Positions 1 to 4,797 of a stretch of DNA of 20,836 bases are shown in pieces (within the stretch, counting starts at the first letter, position 1; every line of letters starts with the position of its first letter). Location of the stretch: the NCBI GenBank assembly GCA_944363385.1, contig CALVUB010000003.1, positions 1 to 20,836 of the forward strand. The letters run 5' to 3'. This stretch comes from an uncultured Clostridia bacterium (GTDB lineage Bacteria; Bacillota; Clostridia; Christensenellales; UBA1242). The notes under the pieces were generated by a model. The model saw nothing but the letters and a program-made list of their open reading frames with translations. It was not told the DNA's origin and searched no databases. A program made the translations under genes and the position numbers.

Positions 1-209
1 CCATCTTTTGCAATGTCAAATGCCACCGCTCTTTCAACTCCGCTAAGGTCATCTTGAAGACCGCTATCTTTTGTCACCACAACTGGAGCTGAAACGCGAA
101 TGAGTCCCAATTCTTTTGCCAATGCTTTTTCAAATTGGTCTTTAATAAATTTTATATATTTTTGTTTTTGTATAACATCTAATTTGATGTATTTATCTTT
201 TCTAAACAT
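1..209 (-). CDS. asnA: Aspartate-ammonia ligase (asparagine synthetase A), N-terminal part
   Basis: AsnA makes asparagine from aspartate, ammonia and ATP in the cytoplasm. It is a class-II aminoacyl-tRNA-synthetase-like fold of about 330 residues. Only the first 69 codons are present; the gene leaves the window at position 1. What can be read is typical of the AsnA N-terminus: a Tyr-Ile-Lys helix, the F-I-K-x-x-F-x-x-x-L segment, then GLIRVSAPVVV and SGLQDDLSGVERAVAFD, which match the conserved 'LGLI-V-AP ... G-QD-LSG-E-AV' block. The ATG at 209-207 follows AAGGAG (222-217) with an AT-rich spacer, so the start is well supported. Expression appears controlled by a long leader (213-525) with two Asn-containing leader peptides, described separately. 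Family assignment is by recognition of the N-terminus only; catalytic C-terminal residues are outside the window. Confidence 0.88.
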   Translation of the reverse strand, partial: MFRKDKYIKLDVIQKQKYIKFIKDQFEKALAKELGLIRVSAPVVVTKDSGLQDDLSGVERAVAFDIAKD

Positions 210-212
210 AAT

Positions 213-274
213 TTTTCTCCTTAAATTTTATTTTTTGCAATTTTTTTAAGGAGAAAATTGCATAAACTCCTTAA
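213..274 (-). promoter_or_regulatory. RNA switch that can hide the asnA ribosome binding site
   Basis: Read on the minus strand. TTTTCTCCTTAA (257-246) is a perfect 12-nt complement of TTAAGGAGAAAA (224-213), which contains the asnA Shine-Dalgarno sequence. The same CTCCTTAA (253-246) is also a perfect 8-nt complement of TTAAGGAG (274-267), which overlaps the stop codon of the upstream 17-codon reading frame. The two pairings exclude each other: the first sequesters the asnA ribosome binding site, the second releases it. A third alternative, GCAATTTT (261-254) with AAAATTGC (244-237), leaves CTCCTT in a loop. Pairings are seen directly; the regulatory role is inferred. A ribosome finishing at the stop codon (273-271) would cover 274-267 and favour the closed form. 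One waiting at the Asn codons 312-310 or 285-283 would leave it free and favour the open form. Confidence 0.6.
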
Positions 275-324
275 AATAAATTATTACCTTCTATTTCGCC
301 CGCTACGGCATTTGTCTTTTTCAT
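271..324 (-). CDS. Second leader peptide upstream of asnA (17 aa, ends near Asn-Asn)
   Basis: Short reading frame MKKTNAVAGEIEGNNLF. It starts at ATG 324-322 behind a full AGGAGG (336-331) with a 6-nt spacer, one of the best ribosome binding sites in the window. Three of 17 codons are Asn (312-310, 285-283, 282-280), two of them adjacent and four codons before the stop. It lies downstream of both terminator hairpins, so it is transcribed only on readthrough. Its stop codon overlaps the RNA segment (274-267) that competes for the anti-Shine-Dalgarno of asnA. Position and composition suggest a translational-attenuation leader rather than a functional protein. It could also be a small protein with no regulatory role. 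No homologue is recognised. Confidence 0.6.
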   Translation of the reverse strand: MKKTNAVAGEIEGNNLF

Positions 325-342
325 ACCTTTCCTCCTTTTAAG

Positions 343-371
343 AAAAAACACCCTCTTGAATTTAGAGAGTG
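343..371 (-). terminator. Second terminator hairpin of the asnA attenuator
   Basis: Minus-strand CACTCTCT (371-364) pairs with AGAGGGTG (356-349) through 8 base pairs including one G-U, with a 7-nt loop, followed immediately by T6 (348-343). It is a Rho-independent terminator inside the asnA leader. Its 5' arm is also a perfect complement of AGAGAGTG (391-384), the 3' arm of the first hairpin, so the two hairpins are coupled. Confidence 0.75.
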
Positions 372-373
372 CC

Positions 374-409
374 AAAATAAAAACACTCTCTTGGATTTCA
401 AGAGAGTGT
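374..409 (-). terminator. First terminator hairpin of the asnA attenuator
   Basis: Minus-strand ACACTCTCTTG (409-399) pairs perfectly with CAAGAGAGTGT (393-383): 11 base pairs, a 5-nt loop, then a T-rich tail TTTTATTTT (382-374). It is the strongest hairpin in the leader and can be opened by the antiterminator arm 450-441. Confidence 0.8.
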
Positions 410-450
410 GAAAGAACAAAACTTTTTTTCAACAACAAAATTGAAACCCA

Positions 451-504
451 TCATTTTAATGCGTTTGAATTATTATTGTTGTTGTTATTCAAAATGTGTT
501 TCAT
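451..504 (-). CDS. Asparagine leader peptide (17 aa, 8 Asn) of asnA
   Basis: Reading frame MKHILNNNNNNNSNALK. Seven consecutive Asn codons (AAT AAC AAC AAC AAT AAT AAT, 489-469) are followed by Ser and an eighth Asn (465-463). The ATG at 504-502 is preceded by AGGAG (515-511) with a 6-nt spacer, and the TGA stop is at 453-451. The promoter upstream (532-560) would start transcription near 525, so the peptide begins about 20 nt into the message. A run of codons for the end product, directly before paired terminator and antiterminator hairpins and upstream of the Asn biosynthesis gene, is the hallmark of an attenuator leader peptide. The stall in low charged tRNA-Asn is inferred. Mixed AAT/AAC use argues against simple trinucleotide repeat slippage. 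Confidence 0.85.
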   Translation of the reverse strand: MKHILNNNNNNNSNALK

Positions 505-531
505 TCTTGTCTCCTTTTCTATGATATAATC

Positions 532-560
532 ATTATATTGCAAAAACTTATTAATGTCAA
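532..560 (-). promoter_or_regulatory. Consensus sigma-70/SigA promoter of the asnA leader
   Basis: Minus strand: TTGACA (560-555), a 17-nt spacer, TATAAT (537-532). Both hexamers match the consensus exactly. The expected start is near 525, ten nucleotides upstream of the leader-peptide ribosome binding site. Such a strong constitutive promoter fits control by attenuation downstream. It lies only 20 bp beyond the stop of the acyltransferase gene, and no clear terminator separates the two, so readthrough from that operon would also pass through the attenuator. Confidence 0.85.
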
Positions 561-579
561 CAAATATTTAAAAATATTT

Positions 580-1680
580 TCAGCGTTTTTTCATCTTTTC
601 TGCCAAGCCCTCGATTGTCTGCCCGCTTTTTCTTGCCATAAAGTTTGTAATTTTATGAAATGTAAAATTATAGATAATTGCGAGAAGATAACTAAGCACA
701 AAAAGTGTTATGCCAAGCAGTATAACCCAAAGAAAATATAAATCCCCTCTTGTTGCCAAAGTCTCTTGATAATAAAGTGGACGCAAAACATTTCGCACAA
801 GATAATTATCATGAATGCAATAGACAAACAGTGAAACGCTGGAGCAAAAATTGATTGTTTTGCTGTAAAATTTCAACATTCTAAACAGATTAAACACAGA
901 AAAAAGAGTTGGAAAGAGAAATAAAACTGTCAAATCTTGATAAATTTGGCTATTCTCTAATGGTGGATAAAAGATAGAGGCAAAATTTTTAACAATAACA
1001 AAAAGTAAAAAGATAAACAGAAAAAACACAAAGCAGAAAACATTTTTCTTCTTAGACCGCATAAAATTTTGACAAAATCTCTCCATAAAGGCAACTATAA
1101 AATAAATATACACAAAACCATAAATTGAACTTAGCCCTACAGTCACGCCTTTAAGCTGGGTCAAAACAAAGTAGAGAAGAGTGAGCAAAAATATGAAAAT
1201 GGTATACTGATTTTTATCTAAATTTATGGCAAGCTTTTTTAAAAGTGGTTGAACAAAATAAAATATAACATAAGTTGGCACAAACCAAACATTAAAAAAT
1301 ATGTCTGGGAAAAATTGCATAACAATTTCTAAATCAGAAAGGCTTGTCCTCCCCCCCCCGAAAATTCCAGCAAAGAGAATAATAGAAATAAAACAGGAGT
1401 CTAAAAGAAGATTTATTGCTTTTTCAAATTTGGTTTTGCTTTTTGATAAAAATAAAAAATAACAAGATGAGATGATGAAAATTATATTTCCCACATGTCC
1501 AAAATATCTGAAAATTTTCAAAACAACAATGGCAGGATCAAATGTTGGAGAATAATCAATAAACAACTCTGACGTTTGAACGGCATGGCTTATGCATATA
1601 AGAAAAATAGCGATAACTTTTAAAAGTTCCACCCCTGAAAACCTAGTCTTTTGTGTGCTTGCCACTTTTATCTTCTGCAT
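580..1680 (-). CDS. Membrane acyltransferase, family 3 (probable O-acyltransferase)
   Basis: A 366-residue polytopic membrane protein of the acyltransferase-3 (OafA/OatA-like) family, which moves acyl groups onto cell-surface glycans or lipids; the actual acceptor is unknown. The N-terminus carries the family signature: FSGVELLKVIAIFLICISHAV, with the conserved His in the first membrane helix. About nine further hydrophobic segments follow, with a short basic cytoplasmic tail. The ATG at 1680 is preceded by AAGGAAAGG and is preferred over an upstream TTG at 1749, which has no ribosome binding site and overlaps the preceding gene. It is probably the last gene of the operon 3419-580. A G9 tract in the coding strand (1359-1351), encoding Gly-Gly-Gly in a loop after the third hydrophobic segment, is in frame here but could switch the gene off by slippage. 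No clear terminator follows. Confidence 0.78.
   Translation of the reverse strand: MQKIKVASTQKTRFSGVELLKVIAIFLICISHAVQTSELFIDYSPTFDPAIVVLKIFRYFGHVGNIIFIISSCYFLFLSKSKTKFEKAINLLLDSCFISIILFAGIFGGGRTSLSDLEIVMQFFPDIFFNVWFVPTYVIFYFVQPLLKKLAINLDKNQYTIFIFLLTLLYFVLTQLKGVTVGLSSIYGFVYIYFIVAFMERFCQNFMRSKKKNVFCFVFFLFIFLLFVIVKNFASIFYPPLENSQIYQDLTVLFLFPTLFSVFNLFRMLKFYSKTINFCSSVSLFVYCIHDNYLVRNVLRPLYYQETLATRGDLYFLWVILLGITLFVLSYLLAIIYNFTFHKITNFMARKSGQTIEGLAEKMKKR
1351..1359 (-). repeat. Homopolymeric G9 tract inside the acyltransferase gene
   Basis: Nine consecutive C on the plus strand, hence G9 in the coding sense, reading GGG GGG GGG (three Gly) between Ile-Phe and Arg-Thr-Ser. It is the longest G/C homopolymer in an otherwise very AT-rich window. 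Change by one or two units would frameshift the protein after about one third of its length. Known phase-variable surface-glycan genes often use such tracts; whether this one varies is inference. Confidence 0.7.
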
Positions 1681-1732
1681 AGCCTTTCCTTTTAATTTTT
1701 GCAATAGACCTTCTTTCAATGCTAAGTGATGT

Positions 1733-2272
1733 CTACTTCTTTTTGTCAACTAATTTTGCTTTTTTATTTTTAATATAATAAATTATCATTGCGACAATAA
1801 TGCTACAAACATCACATAAATCCAAAATTGCTGTAACATAAGCTCCATGGATTATATCAAAAAACACTAGAACGGCATTGGGAGCTAAAAGCATTATTCT
1901 TACCAGTTGCAAGTTTTTTAGAAACAGAGCCAAAATAAACAAAATTGGCGTGATAATCACTATAAAATCATAATAGTTATCAAAGAACACAAAGCCCATT
2001 GCTAGAAAAATTATGGAATATATAACAAATAAGAACCATGGTGGTCTTTCTTCTCTTGTTTTATATAAATACAAGGTTGCAAGCATTGGAAGGCTTATCA
2101 AAGTGTTGACGCAAGCCACTAAGGCATAAAAAAAAATAAAAGAGAGCCCATAAAAAAAATTAGATAAAAAAATCAAGACAAACATTGATTTTTTGTCTTT
2201 CATAAAAACTGAAACAATGGAGAAGGCAAGTGCCACTCCGCCCATAATTTGTGAAAGAATAAAATATAACAT
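1733..2272 (-). CDS. YgjV-family inner-membrane protein (copy 2)
   Basis: A 179-residue very hydrophobic protein with five or six predicted membrane helices and a lysine-rich C-terminal tail. It resembles the YgjV membrane family, whose biochemical role is unknown: an N-terminal SQIMGG-A helix, a middle segment running N-x-L-I-S-x-x-x-L-x-T-L, and a P-I-L-F-x-L-A-x-x-x-K-x-x-Q-L-V-R-I-M block. The neighbouring gene 2311-2847 is a clear paralogue: both share QxMGGxAL near the start, the KNxQLVRIxxxxPNxxLVxFxIIHxxYxTAILD segment (in parts) and the same helix layout. The ATG at 2272 has no good ribosome binding site. A promoter at 2286-2314 would give a leader of only about seven nucleotides. 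Family assignment is moderate; function is not known. Confidence 0.65.
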   Translation of the reverse strand: MLYFILSQIMGGVALAFSIVSVFMKDKKSMFVLIFLSNFFYGLSFIFFYALVACVNTLISLPMLATLYLYKTREERPPWFLFVIYSIIFLAMGFVFFDNYYDFIVIITPILFILALFLKNLQLVRIMLLAPNAVLVFFDIIHGAYVTAILDLCDVCSIIVAMIIYYIKNKKAKLVDKKK

Positions 2273-2285
2273 AATCTTTTATGCC

Positions 2286-2314
2286 ATTATACCATATTAT
2301 CAAAAAAAACTCAA
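2286..2314 (-). promoter_or_regulatory. Internal promoter before the second YgjV-like gene
   Basis: Minus strand: TTGAGT (2314-2309), 17-nt spacer, TATAAT (2291-2286). The -35 hexamer overlaps the stop codon of the preceding gene. The predicted start (near 2279) lies about seven bases from the ATG at 2272, leaving no room for a normal ribosome binding site; a near-leaderless message is likely if the promoter is used. Confidence 0.6.
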
Positions 2315-2847
2315 GGGTTTAAGGTTTGATTTGTCTTCTTTTCTTTTATCGCATAAAAAATTAGTGCACTTACTAGAAATACTACTTCAAAAGCATCAAG
2401 AATTGCTGTTGTATAAACCTGATGAATAATAGCAAATATTACAAGCAAAACATTTGGTGGAATCATTAAAATTCTTACAAGTTGCATGTTTTTCATAAAC
2501 ATAGCTATTGTAAAAACAATAGGAGTAATCATTGTGATAAAGTCATAAGCGTCTGTATAGAACACTATTCCAATTGTCAAATATATGGCTGAAAAGATAA
2601 ACAAAAGATATAATGGTGGCTGTTTCCCAATTTTTTCATAGATAAATAAAGTTACAGCACGAATGCAAGAGATAAAAAAGTTTATGCCTGCCACAAATGC
2701 ATCAGCAAAAACATAGGAAAGTGCATAAAAAACATTTGCAACTGTTTGCAATACAAAAAATTGTTTTTTATTTTTCAAAAACACCGAGATAACAACCAAT
2801 ACAAGCGCTATCCCGCCCATCACCTGTGAAGTTATAAACTTTGCCAT
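2311..2847 (-). CDS. YgjV-family inner-membrane protein (copy 1)
   Basis: A 178-residue membrane protein with five or six hydrophobic helices, paralogous to 1733-2272. Visible shared features are SQVMGGIAL at residues 7-15, a charged K-N-K-K loop near residue 27, Y-D-F-I-T-M-I-T-P-I in the middle, and KNMQLVRILMIPPNVLLV followed by IIHQVYTTAILDAFE. The ATG at 2847 has a modest GGGAAA upstream and lies 11 nt after the ankyrin-repeat gene, so the two are co-transcribed. The YgjV family has no established function. Tandem diverged copies suggest duplication followed by specialisation, or two subunits of one membrane complex; both are inference. Confidence 0.65.
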   Translation of the reverse strand: MAKFITSQVMGGIALVLVVISVFLKNKKQFFVLQTVANVFYALSYVFADAFVAGINFFISCIRAVTLFIYEKIGKQPPLYLLFIFSAIYLTIGIVFYTDAYDFITMITPIVFTIAMFMKNMQLVRILMIPPNVLLVIFAIIHQVYTTAILDAFEVVFLVSALIFYAIKEKKTNQTLNP

Positions 2848-2858
2848 AAATTTCCCAT

Positions 2859-3419
2859 TTAAAAATTTTCTTTTACTTCTTCATTTTGCAAAATTTCTAA
2901 AAGTCTAGCCACCTTGCTCTCATCAAAACAGCTTTTTGCATAATCAATTGCCCTTTTTCCTTGCCAATCTTTTTTGCTGAAATCTGCGCCATAATTTTTT
3001 AAAAAACGCAAAGAATTCACACTACCATAGCGACAAGCGAGCATACTTGCTGTTGTGCCATTTTTGTTTTGAAAATCTAAATCTAAGACTTTAAACTTAT
3101 CGAAAATTTCAATAAGCTCCAACATATCATTTTCGCAAAAATACATCAAAAAGGTTGTGCCAAGAGCATCGTCAAAATAAGCATTTGGATCTGCGCCTTT
3201 TTTAAGAATGTTAAAAATTTTTTTGAGGCAAGCATCTATATTGCTTTTTTGATATTCAACTGATTTTGTGTCGACATAATACTCATTTTGTTTGCTCCCT
3301 TCTTGTAAAGTTTGCAATTTGAGTGTTGCCTCTCGATAATTCTTTACAGCCCAAATAAGCTGTTGAGTCAATTTTTCTTTTCTTTTAGAAGATATTTTTT
3401 CTTTAATCGTTTCAAACAT
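2859..3419 (-). CDS. Ankyrin-repeat protein
   Basis: A 186-residue, probably cytoplasmic protein. Residues 1-60 are lysine/glutamate-rich and helical. From about residue 65 there are roughly three ankyrin-type repeats: 'KKGADPNAYFDDALGTTFLMYFC', a middle repeat 'LDFQNKNGTTASMLACRYGS', and 'NYGADFSKKDWQGKRAIDYAK' (partial quotations of conserved stretches), each with the usual G-A-D, G-x-T/xA and L-x-x-A positions. Such repeats bind partner proteins; the partner is unknown. The ATG at 3419 follows AGGAG with a 7-nt spacer and is preferred to an ATG at 3491, which precedes the promoter's predicted start. It is the first gene of an operon with two YgjV-like membrane proteins and an acyltransferase. 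Confidence 0.8.
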   Translation of the reverse strand: MFETIKEKISSKRKEKLTQQLIWAVKNYREATLKLQTLQEGSKQNEYYVDTKSVEYQKSNIDACLKKIFNILKKGADPNAYFDDALGTTFLMYFCENDMLELIEIFDKFKVLDLDFQNKNGTTASMLACRYGSVNSLRFLKNYGADFSKKDWQGKRAIDYAKSCFDESKVARLLEILQNEEVKENF

Positions 3420-3440
3420 AACACTTCTCCTGTTTTTTAC

Positions 3441-3469
3441 ATTATATAGCAAAAGATAATGTCTGTCAA
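3441..3469 (-). promoter_or_regulatory. Consensus promoter of the ankyrin/YgjV/acyltransferase operon
   Basis: Minus strand: TTGACA (3469-3464), 17-nt spacer, TATAAT (3446-3441), both perfect. Predicted start near 3434, about 15 nt before the ATG at 3419 and just upstream of its AGGAG. Confidence 0.85.
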
Positions 3470-3471
3470 GA

Positions 3472-3582
3472 TTAAAAGACAACGAATGCAACTCCCGCTA
3501 AAATTGGAAGCAAAAATAAAAGTTTAATCTTCAAATTTGGTTCTTTATATAACAGTCCGCCAAAAATGTAAAAAGAATCCAC
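3472..3582 (-). CDS. Possible small membrane peptide or gene remnant (36 aa)
   Basis: An open frame from GTG 3582 to TAA 3474-3472 encodes 36 residues: a short N-terminal stretch (VDSFYIFGGLLYKEP) and a hydrophobic C-terminal helix (LLFLLPILAGVAFVVF). The frame stays open upstream to about the terminator of the next gene. There is no ribosome binding site or ATG. It could be the end of a decayed membrane-protein gene or simply chance; I report it because this interval is otherwise empty. Confidence 0.2.
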   Translation of the reverse strand: MDSFYIFGGLLYKEPNLKIKLLFLLPILAGVAFVVF

Positions 3583-3610
3583 ATGATTATATTTTACATA
3601 AATTCGACAA

Positions 3611-3663
3611 AAAAACAATAAAAAAAGACTATCTTTCAGGATTTTCCTGTTGAAGATAGTCTT
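3611..3663 (-). terminator. Terminator of the 3670-4449 gene
   Basis: Minus strand: AAGACTATCTT (3663-3653) pairs perfectly with AAGATAGTCTT (3635-3625), with an inner CAGG/CCTG pairing in the loop, followed by a T-rich run. It lies directly after the stop codon at 3670. Confidence 0.88.
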
Positions 3664-3669
3664 AAATTT

Positions 3670-4449
3670 TTAATCTTTGCTGTCGCCTTTAAGCATGTCT
3701 AAAGCTTCTTTTGAAACCACATTTTCAACTTGTCCAGCAATAACGAGTGCTTCTTTTTGGTCTGTCACCAAATTTTTATCATCGAAAGCAGGATAGAACT
3801 TTGAGCCTTGCATGATTTTGCCAGCCAGTGCATTTTTGTCAAGCCCGTATGAATCGACAAGGTCGTTGTTATCAAGAAATTTTGCAACTCTTTCATTATA
3901 TCTTGCTTGAAGCTTTGTCTTGTCAACTTCAACTCCAAAATAGTTCAAAATCGGCTCTAAAAATAGTAGGTCTGACGTAGCTTCTTTCCAGCCAATAAGC
4001 TCAATAGGAAAGTGTTGATATTTTTTACCTGGTCTTTTTGGGTCGGTAAATTTTTTCGAATTGCCTCTTGTCCAGCCGTCATGAATTGTAGCAAGAGCAT
4101 CTAAGATGATATCTTCTTTGCTTTTGCCTTTTTGGGCTTTTTCAAAATCTTGACCAGCCTCAACAAAGACTGCTAAATCTTCTGGCAAAACATTGACATT
4201 TTCCTGTTTTGTGACAGAGTTTAAAAGTCTTTCACTCTTCGCTTGAGAATAGCCCAAAGCTTGTCCAATTGCTATAACAGATGACCTGATAGAGTCTAGA
4301 GCTCCCACTCTTTTTTCAAGCATTTGTCCGCTTTCAGTTTTTACAGCTTTTTCAGCATCTTCCTTAGACCAGCCAACCCAGCCTGAGCTTTCATCGCCCC
4401 AATTTTGCAGTGCTGCTTTTGCAATTTTTCTGTATGGTGTTAATGACAT
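3670..4449 (-). CDS. Protein of unknown function (259 aa)
   Basis: I do not recognise this family. The protein is soluble, with no signal peptide or membrane segment and a balanced charge. It starts MSLTPYRKIAKAALQNWG, a helical N-terminus, then a Trp-rich GWVGWSKEDAEKAV segment. A conserved-looking core near residues 120-170 contains IHDGWTRGN, a basic D-P-K-R-P-G-K-K stretch and HFPIELIGWKEATSDLLFLEPIL. The C-terminus is helical and acidic. The start at 4449 is secure: AGGAGG sits immediately upstream and a promoter at 4501-4529. An upstream ATG at 4536 would lie before the promoter. It is a single-gene transcript with its own terminator, which suggests independent regulation. Confidence 0.75.
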   Translation of the reverse strand: MSLTPYRKIAKAALQNWGDESSGWVGWSKEDAEKAVKTESGQMLEKRVGALDSIRSSVIAIGQALGYSQAKSERLLNSVTKQENVNVLPEDLAVFVEAGQDFEKAQKGKSKEDIILDALATIHDGWTRGNSKKFTDPKRPGKKYQHFPIELIGWKEATSDLLFLEPILNYFGVEVDKTKLQARYNERVAKFLDNNDLVDSYGLDKNALAGKIMQGSKFYPAFDDKNLVTDQKEALVIAGQVENVVSKEALDMLKGDSKD

Positions 4450-4500
4450 ATTTTTCCTCCTTATTGCAGCTAATAACACTTCAACTGCTTTTACATAAAT

Positions 4501-4529
4501 ATTATAACATAAATCACAAAAAAAATCAA
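4501..4529 (-). promoter_or_regulatory. Promoter of the 3670-4449 gene
   Basis: Minus strand: TTGATT (4529-4524), 17-nt spacer, TATAAT (4506-4501). Predicted start near 4494, giving a leader of about 45 nt that ends with AGGAGG before ATG 4449. It is divergent from the MerR-type promoter at 4558-4588. Confidence 0.8.
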
Positions 4530-4557
4530 TATACACAAGAAAATTATTTAAATTTGT

Positions 4558-4588
4558 TTGACTTGGAGTTTACTCCAATTGATATAAT
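4558..4588 (+). promoter_or_regulatory. MerR-type regulated promoter (19-bp spacer with dyad)
   Basis: Plus strand: TTGACT (4558-4563), a 19-nt spacer, TATAAT (4583-4588). The spacer contains a perfect inverted repeat, TTGGAGT (4563-4569) and ACTCCAA (4572-4578), separated by TT. Good hexamers, an over-long 19-bp spacer and a CTTGGAGT/ACTCCAA dyad lying between them are the known signature of promoters activated by MerR-family regulators, which twist the DNA to realign the hexamers. No MerR gene is in the window, and the message downstream holds no recognisable gene. The sequence features are seen; the regulator is inferred. Confidence 0.75.
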
Positions 4589-4601
4589 TTCAAAAACAGA
4601 T

Positions 4602-4664
4602 ATGGCTTTAAAGTGGTTGGAGAACTTTACCACTCAAAAGATTGCGCTCTCCTTTGGTGAATAA
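4602..4664 (+). CDS. Possible 20-aa peptide downstream of the MerR-type promoter
   Basis: ATG 4602 opens the frame MALKWLENFTTQKIALSFGE, only about seven bases after the predicted transcription start (near 4595) and with no ribosome binding site. It may be a stub left by loss of the gene that this promoter once drove, or chance. After it, the interval to 4797 holds only a hairpin at 4721-4762. Confidence 0.2.
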   Translation: MALKWLENFTTQKIALSFGE

Positions 4665-4711
4665 CTCACTAATGCATGTATGGCAGAAAGAAGAAAAATG
4701 TTTTAATTTTT

Positions 4712-4762
4712 GAAAAACAAATGCAGACAACCGAAAAATATGTAAAAATCAGTTATCTGCAT
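4712..4762 (-). terminator. Hairpin terminator after the GLUG pseudogene
   Basis: Minus strand: ATGCAGATAAC (4762-4752) pairs with GTTGTCTGCAT (4731-4721) with one G-U and a loop of about 20 nt, followed by TTTGTTTTTC. Because of the large loop it is weaker than the other terminators here. It would end transcripts from the pseudogene. Confidence 0.5.
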
Positions 4763-4797
4763 ATATTTTATTGAAAATTTAATGAAATTGTTAAACT

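Larger units (their letters stand above)
343..450 (-). promoter_or_regulatory. Ribosome-mediated transcription attenuator of asnA
   Basis: The segment just after the Asn-rich leader peptide holds all parts of a classical attenuator. Terminator hairpin 1 is 409-399 with 393-383; terminator hairpin 2 is 371-364 with 356-349. The antiterminator arm TGGGTTTCAA (450-441) can form 10 base pairs (one G-U) with TTGAAATCCA (401-392), the apical part of hairpin 1. This would free AGAGAGTG (391-384) to pair perfectly with CACTCTCT (371-364), breaking hairpin 2 as well. A ribosome ending at the leader stop codon (453-451) would cover about 450-441 and allow termination. One stalled on the Asn codons (489-469) would reach only about 458 and leave the arm free, allowing readthrough under asparagine shortage. 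A further pairing, CAACAACAA (484-476) with TTGTTGTTG (438-430), could form when no ribosome is present. All pairings are seen; the mechanism is inferred by analogy with trp and his attenuators. Confidence 0.75.

Noticed and set aside
237..261. GCAATTTT/AAAATTGC hairpin as a third terminator
   Set aside because: It is AT-rich and lacks a T run after the stem on the minus strand; I treat it only as an alternative fold.
210..530. T-box riboswitch upstream of asnA
   Set aside because: The hairpin segment AGAGGGTG looks slightly like part of a T-box core, but the conserved AGGGTGG-ACCGCG stretch and the stem-I elements are absent, and the leader-peptide architecture explains the hairpins.
1681..1749. 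N-terminal extension of the acyltransferase from TTG 1749
   Set aside because: No ribosome binding site, it overlaps the upstream gene, and ATG 1680 has AAGGAAAGG directly upstream; family members begin near FSGVELLK.
4410..4664. 84-aa plus-strand reading frame
   Set aside because: It runs antisense to the start of the 3670-4449 gene and through both divergent promoters; only the last 20 codons lie behind the MerR-type promoter.
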